Of a stretch of 64,000 nt of DNA, positions 52,686-62,477 are shown piece after piece (within the stretch, counting starts at the first letter, position 1; each line of letters starts with the position of its first letter). Source of the DNA: Heliocidaris erythrogramma (taxonomy: Eukaryota; Echinodermata; Echinoidea; Camarodonta; Echinometridae); assembly GCA_025617745.1 (NCBI GenBank), contig CM046870.1, positions 8,620,303 through 8,684,302 on the forward strand. The letters are read 5' to 3'. The notes beneath the pieces are model-generated. The model was given only the letters and a program-made list of their open reading frames with translations. It was not told where the DNA came from and made no database searches. The translations under genes and the position numbers were made by a program.

Positions 52686-55600
52686 TCAAAGGCTAGACTG
52701 TGGCAGTCGAAACGGATTTGGATGTCTACCCCTATTGCTCCGTGTACTTCGCCTAAGCAGAGGAGTAGGAGACAACTCGGGCATTGGCATTGGTGAAACA
52801 CGAGGAATCTCTCCTGCTATTTCCTTATCAGCACGTAGCTCTCTATTTTCTGATCTATACCCCCTCCTAATTAACATTTCTTCCGAGTCTGAATCATCAG
52901 ACTGATTAAAACAAGAACTATAAGGGGTCTCCCCTACTTTGCCTTTACCAACATAACTTCTAGAATCAGAATCATTTCTACTCAAGGCCATCACTTCCTC
53001 AGTCTCATAATCGTCAATTTTGTCAACATGTTGAACTACAGGGTCAATTCGCAACAATCGCCGATGAACTACCTTTTCACTGCCCCCTCGGACAGGTCTG
53101 ATAGCATAAACATCTTTCTCTTTGTTATGCCACGCAACAATATACCGGTCTTTCTCATACACATCTTTAATTTTATGCCGGCCAGGAAATGCACATCGCT
53201 TCAAAAGTACTTGGGTACCAATTGAAATAGCATTACCAAAATATGGGGCCTTGTCATCACACAACACTTTATTATGGTGTGCAGACTGCTTGATTTTGTC
53301 TTGAACTATCTGATTAGTACGGTCTAAGAGCTCAGCTTGTTGTTTTACAAATTCCTGATTCCAATCACAGTCTGTGCGACCTAAAATTTGATCAAGAGGT
53401 ATAAGTGGTTCCCGACCAAACATTAAAGTGTACGGAGCTATTCCAGTGGTGCAGTGTGGTGTTGTGTTGTACACAAACACCAGATGAGATAAGAACTCTG
53501 GCCATCTATGTCTCATCTGATGATCCAGAGATTTTATCAAGCCAAAGAGAGTCCGATTAAAACGCTCGGCTTGAGCGTTTCCTTCAGGATGATATGGGGA
53601 CGTATGGGTTTTTGTAATTCCATACAATTTGCAAAGCTCTTTCACAACTTCTCCCTCAAAATTACGTCCTTGATCGCTGTGAATTCTACTCGGAATTCCA
53701 AACTTCGTGAACCATTGGTCCCTAAGAGCCTTTGCAACAGTTACAGCACTTTGGTCTTTACACGGCACGGCTTGCGTGAATTTAGTGAATACATCGGTAA
53801 CGACCAACACATCCTCTACACCACCTCGTCCTCTATCAACTTTGACAAAGTCTATTGCTACGACTTCTAAAGGCCGAAAGGCTAACAAATGTCTCATAGG
53901 AGTTCTAGTGCGGGGCTGTGATATCTTAGCTACTATACACTTTATACAATGGCTAACATGATTGTGCACTGATGTGGCCATTCTTGGCCAATAGACACGT
54001 CTCCTAAGAATGGAAAAGGTCCTAGTGACTCCCTGATGCCCCCACCCATCATGGGCTCCTTCTAAGACTTGAGAACGAAGACACTCTGGTAACAAATACT
54101 GACAAATTTCACCATGCATAGGATCATTTACATGTCGACAGAGTACTCCATTCTTCTCAACAATTCTAGACCATTGCCATAACCAACGTTTAACTTCTAG
54201 TGGTTCCTTCTCAGAACCTGCAATCCCATCTCCAGGATTCCATCCTTGATCCCATCGTTTCCACACATACTTAAGTACAGGATCTGATCTTTGCAAAGCT
54301 ATCAACTGACCTTGAGACAAGGAAGGAAATATGCCAGGGGGAGCTGTGTCAGAAGGAATGTTGCATGTACTTTGATTCACCTCTGCCTTGCAAGGTAGAG
54401 CAGTTTTGGTACTTGTAGTGTACAAAGTCTCACACATTACACGCTCAACCCCTGCTACAGGGAAATGCTCAGGATATCGACTTAAAGCATCTGCACACTT
54501 ATTACTTTTACCAGAACGAAACTTGATGTCAAAATTAAAAGAAGCTAGCTGCGCAACCCATCTCATTGCACATGACTCTAACTTGGCTGTTTGTATGTGG
54601 GCTAAGGGGTTATTGTCTGTTAAAACTGTAAAAGGTGTCCCCAACAAATAATCTCGAAATTTGTCGACCACAGCCCATTTCAAGGCTAACAGTTCTAGCT
54701 TAAAGGAACTGTAATCAGGATAATTCTTCTCGGCACCTCTTAATCCCCGACTGGCATATGATACTGGGTGGGGAACGCCATCACTATCTTCTTGCATCAA
54801 ACATGCACCTAGGCCCTTTAGAGAGGCATCAATCTCCAAAATAAACGGCCTCGAAAAATCAGGATATCTCAACACTGGAACACTTGTCAGTGTTGATTTC
54901 AAATCATCAAACGCGCTTTGAGCTTCTTGCGACCATGCAAAAGACCGTGTCGGTTTTTTGCAATTTCCTTTCACAACTGGAGGTAAGATTGCATGGAGTG
55001 GGGCTGCTAAGGAGGAGAAATCTTTGACAAAACGTCTGTAATAACTAGCCAGCCCTAGAAATGAACGCAATTCATCAGCACTGGCAGGCACTGGCCAATC
55101 TAACACCTTTTGAACTTTGTCTTTGTCTACAGAAATACCTTCAGCACTCACTACATGACCTAAATAATTAACTTCTGTTCTAAATAGGTCACATTTCTTT
55201 CCTTTGACCTTTAAACCAAACTTTCCTAGTCTTGTCAGCACTTTGTCTAGGGTTTCCAAATGAACATCAAATGAAGGCGAAAACAAAAGAATATCATCTA
55301 AGTAAATCAACAGTTCTGTTAAGTTCATGTCTCCTAAACATCGCTCCATTACCCTTTGAAAGGTGCTAGGAGCATTAGCTAAACCGAAGGGCATACGATT
55401 GTACTCGAAAAGCCCAAATGGAACTCTAAATGCCGTTTTCTTCTTGGAATCAAAATCCATCTCCACTTGGTGGTATCCATGAGCTAAATCAAGAGATGAA
55501 AAATAAACGGCACCACCGAGTGCTTCAAGTGACTCGTCAATACGTGGCAACGGAAAAGCATCTTTCAATGTCTTTTTGTTTAACTGTCGATAGTCGACAC

Positions 55601-56975
55601 AGATGCGCAAGCTGCCATCTTTCTTCTTAACAAGCACTATAGGGCTTGCATAAGGGCTAGTACTAGGTTCTATGATACCTTGATCTAACAAATGTTGCAA
55701 AGTGTTCTTTACTTCCTTCACATAATGGGGAGGAATTCTTCGATAAGGTTGATTAACCGACTGATCATCAGTTGTCTTTATCTTATGAGGCACTTCATTA
55801 CAATAGCCAACATCAAAATCACCTTTGGAGAATACTGCATCATGCTTTTGAATAAGCCGTACCACTTGCTCTTTTTCATGTGGATATAATTTACAAGATT
55901 TCAAATCCAAACCAGGAGGCAGTGAATACTGACTTCCATCACTAAACGTGAACACTTCAGTTGCTAAACCTTCTTGATTATGAATAGGGGTAGGCATGTT
56001 ACTGTCTCCCAAGTCTCCACCAGGAACATCATCATGGGACTCTACAAGTACATTGCTAACAGAAACACTGATATGATGATCCTGAGACTCAACTATAATT
56101 TTATTAGAAGCTGACACTTCCATCACATCTACTATTTTGGTATATGGAGGAATCACTAAAGGCCAAGACCCAAGATTTGCAACAAGAACCGAGACTGTCT
56201 TCCCATTACTTATTTCGCAAGTGTCATAAATGATACAAGTCTCCCCTACATCATGGTTCCCTTCCACTATAACCAATTTGTCTCTCAAAGCATTTGGTGG
56301 GGTTCTCAATTGACACACTACAGTTTGCATCTGTCTGGAATGAATGACCATAGGCTTCCTACCAGTTCTACCGTTCACACAAATGCTTTTCTTTGGTTTT
56401 ACCTCTTCCTTATGATTGAAATCTAGGGGTTTTGTAAGATCTAACCATTGCATTGTAACATTCCAAGCTTCAGCATCTGGACCATCGAACTCAGTAACAT
56501 AGTCTTTCAATTTATACAACATATTACAACCCAACAACACAGGGCTGCGCTTTCGATTACCAAAAACCTTCCCCTGAGCAGAATCATTAATGATCAAAAA
56601 ATGGGCATCAATACTCTGATTTTGTACAGAGAGTGGAATTTCCACATATCCTTCAATAGGTATTTGTAGACCATTTGCACCCACAAGTTGTACACATATC
56701 TTCACTGGCTCCAAATTACTCAAATTTTCAGCCAAACAATCATGATAAAATGATGAACTAATCAATGATGTTTCTGCCCCAGTATCTAAAGTACACTCCA
56801 CTGAAACACCAGCTAAAGAAACTACTGCTTTGGGGCTTTCTCTAACCAACTTATCTAAAATTTCATTAGGTGTCAGACCATGTGTATTACCATGCACATT
56901 ACTACATGAATTGACTGATTGGATTTTCCCCTCCACAGTTTGGTCCAACACTACAGAGGGGGATAGGCGTTTAAA
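52686..56975 (-). CDS. Gypsy pol: protease, RT, RNase H, integrase
   Basis: Open for about 1,430 codons from the frameshift site. The protease has LDTGAETS near residue 56. The RT has the YLDD box near 547. RNase H follows with EIDASLKGLG near 703. The integrase zinc-binding HHCC region (HDGWGHQG to CIKC) is near 970-1000, and its core carries Asp in VVAIDFV near 1033, Asp in HSDQGRNF near 1090 and Glu in GNAQAERF near 1126. The C-terminus is Ser/Arg-rich, with no chromodomain seen. All catalytic residues are in place and there is no stop, so the enzyme set looks functional. It lies one base back relative to gag and has no ATG near its start, so it is expected to be made by frameshifting. Confidence 0.95.
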   Translation of the reverse strand, partial: FKRLSPSVVLDQTVEGKIQSVNSCSNVHGNTHGLTPNEILDKLVRESPKAVVSLAGVSVECTLDTGAETSLISSSFYHDCLAENLSNLEPVKICVQLVGANGLQIPIEGYVEIPLSVQNQSIDAHFLIINDSAQGKVFGNRKRSPVLLGCNMLYKLKDYVTEFDGPDAEAWNVTMQWLDLTKPLDFNHKEEVKPKKSICVNGRTGRKPMVIHSRQMQTVVCQLRTPPNALRDKLVIVEGNHDVGETCIIYDTCEISNGKTVSVLVANLGSWPLVIPPYTKIVDVMEVSASNKIIVESQDHHISVSVSNVLVESHDDVPGGDLGDSNMPTPIHNQEGLATEVFTFSDGSQYSLPPGLDLKSCKLYPHEKEQVVRLIQKHDAVFSKGDFDVGYCNEVPHKIKTTDDQSVNQPYRRIPPHYVKEVKNTLQHLLDQGIIEPSTSPYASPIVLVKKKDGSLRICVDYRQLNKKTLKDAFPLPRIDESLEALGGAVYFSSLDLAHGYHQVEMDFDSKKKTAFRVPFGLFEYNRMPFGLANAPSTFQRVMERCLGDMNLTELLIYLDDILLFSPSFDVHLETLDKVLTRLGKFGLKVKGKKCDLFRTEVNYLGHVVSAEGISVDKDKVQKVLDWPVPASADELRSFLGLASYYRRFVKDFSSLAAPLHAILPPVVKGNCKKPTRSFAWSQEAQSAFDDLKSTLTSVPVLRYPDFSRPFILEIDASLKGLGACLMQEDSDGVPHPVSYASRGLRGAEKNYPDYSSFKLELLALKWAVVDKFRDYLLGTPFTVLTDNNPLAHIQTAKLESCAMRWVAQLASFNFDIKFRSGKSNKCADALSRYPEHFPVAGVERVMCETLYTTSTKTALPCKAEVNQSTCNIPSDTAPPGIFPSLSQGQLIALQRSDPVLKYVWKRWDQGWNPGDGIAGSEKEPLEVKRWLWQWSRIVEKNGVLCRHVNDPMHGEICQYLLPECLRSQVLEGAHDGWGHQGVTRTFSILRRRVYWPRMATSVHNHVSHCIKCIVAKISQPRTRTPMRHLLAFRPLEVVAIDFVKVDRGRGGVEDVLVVTDVFTKFTQAVPCKDQSAVTVAKALRDQWFTKFGIPSRIHSDQGRNFEGEVVKELCKLYGITKTHTSPYHPEGNAQAERFNRTLFGLIKSLDHQMRHRWPEFLSHLVFVYNTTPHCTTGIAPYTLMFGREPLIPLDQILGRTDCDWNQEFVKQQAELLDRTNQIVQDKIKQSAHHNKVLCDDKAPYFGNAISIGTQVLLKRCAFPGRHKIKDVYEKDRYIVAWHNKEKDVYAIRPVRGGSEKVVHRRLLRIDPVVQHVDKIDDYETEEVMALSRNDSDSRSYVGKGKVGETPYSSCFNQSDDSDSEEMLIRRGYRSENRELRADKEIAGEIPRVSPMPMPELSPTPLLRRSTRSNRGRHPNPFRLPQSSL

Positions 56976-58009
56976 TTACCTGGTGCCTGGAAATCATAAT
57001 TTCTACTCTGCAACTCTTTCTGCAATTCCCAACATTTTGCCCGAATGTGACCTTTCTTACCACAATGATAACAGTGACGAATACTATTCTGCCTTGGTTG
57101 AGATTTTTGTGCTATTATTTCTGACAATTGTTCTTGCTGACGTTCCAAAATAACCTGTTGTTGCTGCAGACATTGTTCTAATGCAGCTTGCTGTTGGACC
57201 AAATGAGTAATCAAATCTTTTCCAGCATCTCTGGAATTAATACTACTAGCCCCTTCAGAACAATCATCAACTGACACCTCAAAAACTGTTCCCTGTTTTA
57301 CAGTACTCTTGGGTCTAATATCAAAACTATCCAATAAATCTAGAGCATAATCTCGAATTTCCAGAAATGTTTTCCCTGAATTTGCCAGCTGTATGCGCCG
57401 AAGTTCAAGGCGTATGCTGTGACTGCGTGCTCCCGCAACAAATTTATCAATGAGAGCTGAATCCTTCAGGCTTTTATATGCCTGCTGTTCACTAGTTGGG
57501 GACACATTTATGATATCATCATACATACACATTAGAGCCCTAGAAAACTCATCCAAAGATTCCCCCTCATGTTGTACTCGCTCATGAAATCTCCTTTGGA
57601 GGAACTGAGTGGTTTGTTTAGAACCAAAGTGGCGCTTCAATAGATTTAACAAAGAATCCAAATCATTAGAAGAGATAGAGTGACACTTAACCTCTTGACG
57701 TGCATCTCCATCTAAATGGTTCAAAATCACTTGTGCCTTTTGACTAACTGGAATATCACACTGATCGCAATAAATATCTACTTCTTCTAACCACTGAGAC
57801 AAAGTAAGATTATCAGAAGAATATCTACCAGAAAATCTTGGTAATTTAGGTGCACGTAAATGGGTCACTCTACCCCCTTGACCCTGCAAAACATTAGTAA
57901 GACCAGAGATAAGCTTCTCCACCAAACCATCTGTTTCTTCAGCCATTTTGTAACTTAGAACCACTTCAAACAAAATAATCAGTATCAATACTACATAAAA
58001 GTACTTCAT
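56951..58009 (-). CDS. Gypsy gag (capsid and nucleocapsid)
   Basis: From the first ATG (58007-58009) the frame gives about 352 residues. It has a capsid-like region (LPRFSGRYSSDNLTLSQWLE to FHERVQHEGESLDEFSRAL), a Gln-rich segment and one CCHC zinc knuckle, CYHCGKKGHIRAKC, near the C-terminus. The TAG stop is at 56951-56953. The N-terminus is odd: MKYFYVVLILIILFEVVLSY is a strongly hydrophobic stretch before a second ATG at 57944-57946 (MAEETDG), which is a more ordinary Gag start. I cannot decide between the two. Confidence 0.93.
   Translation of the reverse strand: MKYFYVVLILIILFEVVLSYKMAEETDGLVEKLISGLTNVLQGQGGRVTHLRAPKLPRFSGRYSSDNLTLSQWLEEVDIYCDQCDIPVSQKAQVILNHLDGDARQEVKCHSISSNDLDSLLNLLKRHFGSKQTTQFLQRRFHERVQHEGESLDEFSRALMCMYDDIINVSPTSEQQAYKSLKDSALIDKFVAGARSHSIRLELRRIQLANSGKTFLEIRDYALDLLDSFDIRPKSTVKQGTVFEVSVDDCSEGASSINSRDAGKDLITHLVQQQAALEQCLQQQQVILERQQEQLSEIIAQKSQPRQNSIRHCYHCGKKGHIRAKCWELQKELQSRNYDFQAPGNLNAYPPL
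56969..56975 (-). promoter_or_regulatory. Minus-one ribosomal frameshift site (TTTAAAC)
   Basis: On the minus strand the heptamer T-TTA-AAC is in gag phase (Asn-Leu-Asn codons), and a stop in the pol frame lies immediately before it. The gag TAG follows 15 bases later. This is the canonical X-XXY-YYZ arrangement for a shift into pol. A downstream stimulatory structure was not assessed. Confidence 0.8.
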
Positions 58010-58694
58010 ATTATCAAACAATCAAGGCGTACAGTCTGCAAATTTAGAAGAATTATCACTGTCTTTAGATTAGGATAGACAAGTTCTACTCTCACTGTCA
58101 GAGTTTTATCATCCAGTTAATAGGTTTGCAACATATCTATATGGTGGAATCTTGCTTAACTCCTTACTGTCACTGAAACCGCAGACTCGTTAACTTCAGG
58201 ATGCTGGTTGATGTCAATCTTGAAGTTACATGTGAACTACATGTATCGCTGTTCTTTGAAGAAATTAGTCACTTACACTGGAATACCCGACTCGACTGGC
58301 TGCCAATGACATGTATAGAAGCAATGGCGAGTAACTTGTAAATAACTTCCATTCTCTAACATAACACGCTCCGCATACTTTCTCACTTCTCATGCCAACT
58401 CTTTGAAGAACTGCAACTGGTGAATACACATGACATCGACATCAAACTCACATATTTACTTCACGATTCTTCATGCACAAACAGTAGCTCCAGATCCGTA
58501 GACAATTAACAGGGGGCCATCATCGCACAATCCTCTCAACGTCTGCAAATCAATCGTCGCACCAGTACCCATCGTCATACCAAGGAGCAGGTTATCCCAG
58601 ATATACTGTAGTAATTCAGCTCGATCGATGCACAAGGAACTTCAGCTCCATCAGCTCGTTTCCCAATAAAACAGACATGAAGAGGTCAATACTT
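58010..58694 (-). other. Gypsy leader region
   Basis: About 685 bp between the primer site and gag. It presumably holds packaging signals; none can be assigned from sequence. Confidence 0.5.
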
Positions 58695-58712
58695 ATCCTG
58701 CCGACTACGCCA
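58695..58712 (-). promoter_or_regulatory. Primer binding site, tRNA-Ser type
   Basis: TGGCGTAGTCGGCAGGAT on the minus strand, two bases after the 5-prime LTR, is complementary to the 3-prime end expected for a eukaryotic tRNA-Ser (AATCCTGCCGACTACG plus CCA). The tRNA sequence is from memory. Confidence 0.85.
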
Positions 58713-58714
58713 AT

Positions 58715-59299
58715 TATAACGAGACGTGAAAGAAGGACGCAGGATCAGTTCAGTTCGTCTTAACTGACTCAAATGTTTATTGACCATATCAGAAAACAAT
58801 CATTTTCTAGAAGAATGATGACATTATGTTCAAATCAGTTTGTTGCCAAACCATGCAGCAGAACATCCATGTTAAATTCAAGTTTTTTCTATCTTCATGA
58901 CCATGCAATACTAAGTAATAGCAACTCAACCAGAGTACTTTTCCGTTCTCAGTCAAACAACCCTCACAAAAATTGTCCTTACAGTCAGACACACCCAACT
59001 CTTTATATACCACTACCCCTATCTTCTAAGACACATTTTAGAATGCCACATCTTAGAATGCATTGCAACACTAAAATATATGCATGCACCTGAAAGAAGG
59101 CATGCAAATTGTGACCTGAATGGTCTGTAACTTTAGAATGCAACAATACTGAATAGGCATGCACCTGAAAGAAGGCATGCAAATAATGACCTAATTGGTC
59201 TGTAACTTAATACAAAAGCCAGAACAACTGAGAGCAACAATACCACTGGTATGACATACATGTAACACCTGTAGTGCCTGCCAAAGGCATATCACTACA
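58715..59299 (-). repeat. 5-prime LTR
   Basis: 585 bp, with the same sequence as 51413-51997 on visual comparison. The TATATAAAG box is at 59001-59009. Confidence 0.95.
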
Positions 59300-60035
59300 A
59301 TAGCAACAAGTAATGTATGCAAACTCGATTCCAAGTATTGTAGTTCATTCATTAATATCATGATAATGTACCTCGTTAATAGGTCCCCAGGAAAGAAACA
59401 TCCATAAATTTGAATCACTGAGTAAACAGGTCTATTGGCCCATGAGCAACTTTTCGCAAATGACCTTTCCCTTTTTCATTAGGATAGGCATCTTTTCAAA
59501 GAAAGATAATACGTAAGCTTGCCCGACATAGCAACCTAAAGAATTCAAACTCTATGAAAGAAAGACATCGTAGACCAGATGACTAGAATAGCACGTCAAT
59601 GAACACTTGGGAAAGCGCATTGTTTGCAAGTTGGCTATCATTTGGCAGACTGTCAAATACCAACCATCAATGAACACTTTGTTGCTTTTCAGTGGATTTA
59701 ATGAAAGGTATAATTAAATGAATATATGAATAATCATTACACAGTCGACACTTATCTCAGTGCATTTTAAACGAACATGCCAGTTTATGTCAAATGACCT
59801 TTATCTGCTCATGCGCAAATCCTAATTACGAAATCGCTTATTCAATCACGGGACGTTGGTCAGCACTTGAAGTGTAAAACAAGCGTCCTAACATTCAGCA
59901 CTTACTTTTAGCACTCAATTTTCTGCACCTTATCATCTCCCAGACGCAAATGGCACGTGAGGTGTTAGAAATAGCACGTCAAGTGCAAACTTCCAATTAG
60001 CACTCGTGTTTCAGCACTTCAGTTTTTACAGTGTA

Positions 60036-60101
60036 AAGATGATATCACTCTTTTAAAAAAAATCACAATAATAAAGAAGAAATGCACGGATCTACGCCAA
60101 T
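60036..60101. other. Spacer
   Basis: Short A-rich sequence between the CACT element and the next foldback element. Confidence 0.4.
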
Positions 60102-61177
60102 GAACGGAACCCCTTAACGTTTAATTGAGAATAAAAATCCGAGCGAACGAATTTTCTTCGATATTTTCGCATTGAAATTATGGCATTTCTTATTTCCTTA
60201 CTTCTAATCATTAAAGAATGTGATGGTATTTCAAGATCAAGCATCATGAGTTTCAACTCTTTTTTTTTTATATGTGCTTAGAGAGAGACGATTACTGGTT
60301 TAAATCAGTCCCATGACAGAGCAGGAGTTGGTCCCAGTGGCATTTTATGGGGATTTTATTAGCAACCCAAGAAACATCATAACCACTGGCGTAGGCAGGG
60401 GGCACCGGGGGGCCATGCCCCCTACCTATTCAGCCATTAAAAAAAAAAATAAAAAAAAAAAAAAAAAAAGCGAGAGCGAGAGCGGGGGAAGTGATCGCGA
60501 GAACCAGTTGGCCCCGAAAAAAGAGTCCAGTGCAACTGCTCCACGCTGACGACTTTCCCTGAGATTTTTCAGGGAGAGCAATTAAAATTGGCCGCACCTC
60601 CCCATGCTAAAGCGCTAGTGAACTTTGGAACCCTGACGTCAGCGTGGAGCAATTTCACTGGACTCTCTTTTGCTCGGCATAATACGTACAGTATTAAAGA
60701 ATTCAGTAAAGAGAGTCCAGAACTAGACTAGGGAAGTGAGAGAAAGAGGCCTAAAAAGGGGCTACAAACCGTCATCTGGCTCTCAAAATTTGCTAAAACG
60801 TCAAAGTTTTCGCGCTCCGTGCGGGAAGGGGGGAAATAACTCTCCTCTCCCTGCACCCACCCCTGTTACCATGGGTGTCGATCCCGGGGGAATGGGGGTA
60901 TATATCCCAAATTGAGGTGGGGGGATGGCCTGTATTATTACCCCCCCCCCCCCCCCCCAAAAAAAAAAAAAAAAAAAAAAAAAATTTTGGATTATGATAC
61001 ATTAACTTAAAACTAATAATTATCGAAACTCATGATGCTTGATCTTGAAATACCATCACATTCTTTAATGATTAGAAGTAAGGAAATAAGAAATGCCATA
61101 ATTTCAATGCGAAAATATCGAAGAAAATTCGTTCGTTCGGATTGTTATTCTCAATTAAGTGTTAAGGGGTTCCGTCC
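60102..61177. mobile_element. 1.1-kb foldback element with 150-bp arms
   Basis: The arms 60102-60258 and 61026-61177 are near-identical inverses, from GGAACCCCTTAA at the outside to AAGCATCATGAGTTTC at the inside. The middle contains A tracts, a C/A tract at 60942-60984, a repeat that begins CACTGGCGTAGGCAGGGGGC at 60384, and the hairpin at 60522-60666. No coding capacity. Confidence 0.8.
60522..60666. mobile_element. Small hairpin MITE nested in the foldback element
   Basis: Ends AGAGTCCAGTGCAACTGCTC and the inverse of AGAGTCCAGTGAAATTGCTC, continuing as CACGCTGACG on both sides, about 30 bp with two mismatches. A lone AGAGTCCAGAACTAG follows at about 60711. Confidence 0.7.
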
Positions 61178-62131
61178 ATTTCTTCTTTTCATTAAAAACC
61201 ATTTTGGGATGCTCTAAAATGAAAGATTTATCGCCAGATTTTTGAAAAATTCCCTGATGTAGGAGGGGGATACCCCCTCCCACCCCCGCTTGGGCTCTTC
61301 GCTCAGTGGTGTATCTAGGGGGCAGGGGGGCACGTGCCCCGTGCAGCACTTGGAGGGGGCGCAAAAATGCAAAGGAGAGAAAGAAAAATTGGGGAAAATG
61401 AATAAAAATCATAAACTTTACGGATCACCGCCCAAAGTCCGTTGGGTAAATACAATAGAAATCTAGTTTTTGAAATGCGAAACTTTTCCAAAGCTCGGTC
61501 GCTTTGCTCCCTCGCATAATTATTTTTTGTCATGATCTCGTAATTTCGCTTCTCCAGTATAAAGTTCTTAAATAGCTTAAAGGGTTAAAAAAGTTTGAAA
61601 AATAAAGATGTAATTTCTTTGTTCGCTATTATCCCAAAGGTTCAACTTTTGAAAGAAATCTCAACTTCAAGTCGCCTTGCTGAATTTCTCGACTCTTTCT
61701 CAATCCTATAGGGTTTTTGTTAGTTCTGCTCCCGAATGTAGAAGTGAGTGAATAGAAAACCGTTTATCAATGTATAAAATTCGAGCTTCTCTACCGCTCA
61801 ACTGCGGTGGTCAAATGCTAAGTTTTCTGGGTAAAATGCACAAGAAAATTAGTTTTTTAGTGTTAAAAAAAAGGGTTTTCCTCATGAGCTCTGATGAGAC
61901 GGTGGACTGGAGACTTACTTTTGGAGACTTTGGTGATAATCTGTCATATTTTGGACTCAAACAGGCATAAACAGTAAGCATTTATTGAAAAATTGTCTTT
62001 TAGACTTGATATGCTGCTTGAACCAGTGGACTTGTTCCATTTTACGTGTAAATGACAGGTGTAGTAGGCCTTAAATCTACATGGCTTACTGAATATTTAC
62101 TTCAGTCCCACTTACCGGGTCTGATGTCAGA
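61178..62131. repeat. Noncoding, with CAGTGGTGTATCTAGG repeat end
   Basis: CAGTGGTGTATCTAGG at 61309 is the inverse of the end at 29055 and is followed by G-rich sequence and GCTCGGTCGCTTTGCTCCCT at 61493. The rest is unassigned. The start of the LINE to the right is not defined. Confidence 0.45.
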
Positions 62132-62450
62132 TTGAACTACTGCCTGCCTACTTTACCATACTTCACTATGGGCCTGTACACGTTGTTTGCTTTGGTGTTC
62201 TTCGTGCTGACCTGCCACACAACAGTTCTTGCATATACACACTGTTTCTTTAATAGTGCTGCAAGTGATTTGAAACTTCTTTACCAGTATGGAAGACATT
62301 TTGGTAGCAGAGTGCAGTATTACACAAACTCCATTGCCACCTTCCAGCCTTGTGTTATCCAAGCTAATCATCATCATAATGCGCCATCCCTGCCACTGGG
62401 ATTCACTCACTGCCTGGACAGCTCCTCGTCCGGTATCTCCATCTCTATCC

Positions 62451-62477
62451 GGTGATGTGGAGGTCAATCCTGGCCCT
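62451..62477 (+). other. 2A-like ribosome-skipping motif GDVEVNPGP
   Basis: GDVEVNPGP matches the D(V/I)ExNPGP consensus that makes ribosomes skip the final Gly-Pro bond. It lies 54 codons after the ATG at 62289, just before the endonuclease domain, so skipping would release a short N-terminal peptide. Confidence 0.85.

Larger units (their letters stand above)
51413..59299 (-). mobile_element. Complete Ty3/Gypsy LTR retrotransposon
   Basis: Minus-strand element of 7,887 bp with two 585-bp LTRs that look identical, flanked by ATAG (51409-51412, 59300-59303). Order along the minus strand: 5-prime LTR, tRNA-Ser-type primer site, leader, gag, pol (PR, RT, RNase H, integrase), polypurine tract, 3-prime LTR. 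There is no env-like frame. The pol order puts it in Ty3/Gypsy. The tRNA-Ser primer is compatible with the Mag/SURL lineage known from sea urchins, but that is a guess. The open frames and equal LTRs indicate a very recent insertion. Confidence 0.95.
50418..60033 (-). mobile_element. CACT-ended DNA element, copy 2, interrupted by a retrotransposon
   Basis: The ends CACTCTAAAAAATAAAGTGC and the inverse of CACTGTAAAAACTGAAGTGC are flanked by TA (50416-50417, 60034-60035). 50418-51408 and 59304-60033 match copy 1 in inverse, so the copy is about 1.7 kb without the 7.9-kb retrotransposon. It lacks both secondary insertions of copy 1 and therefore gives their empty sites. Confidence 0.78.

Noticed and set aside
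60313-60549. 78-codon frame with Lys-rich tail
   Set aside because: It crosses the foldback element and an A tract; the Lys run is poly-A translated.
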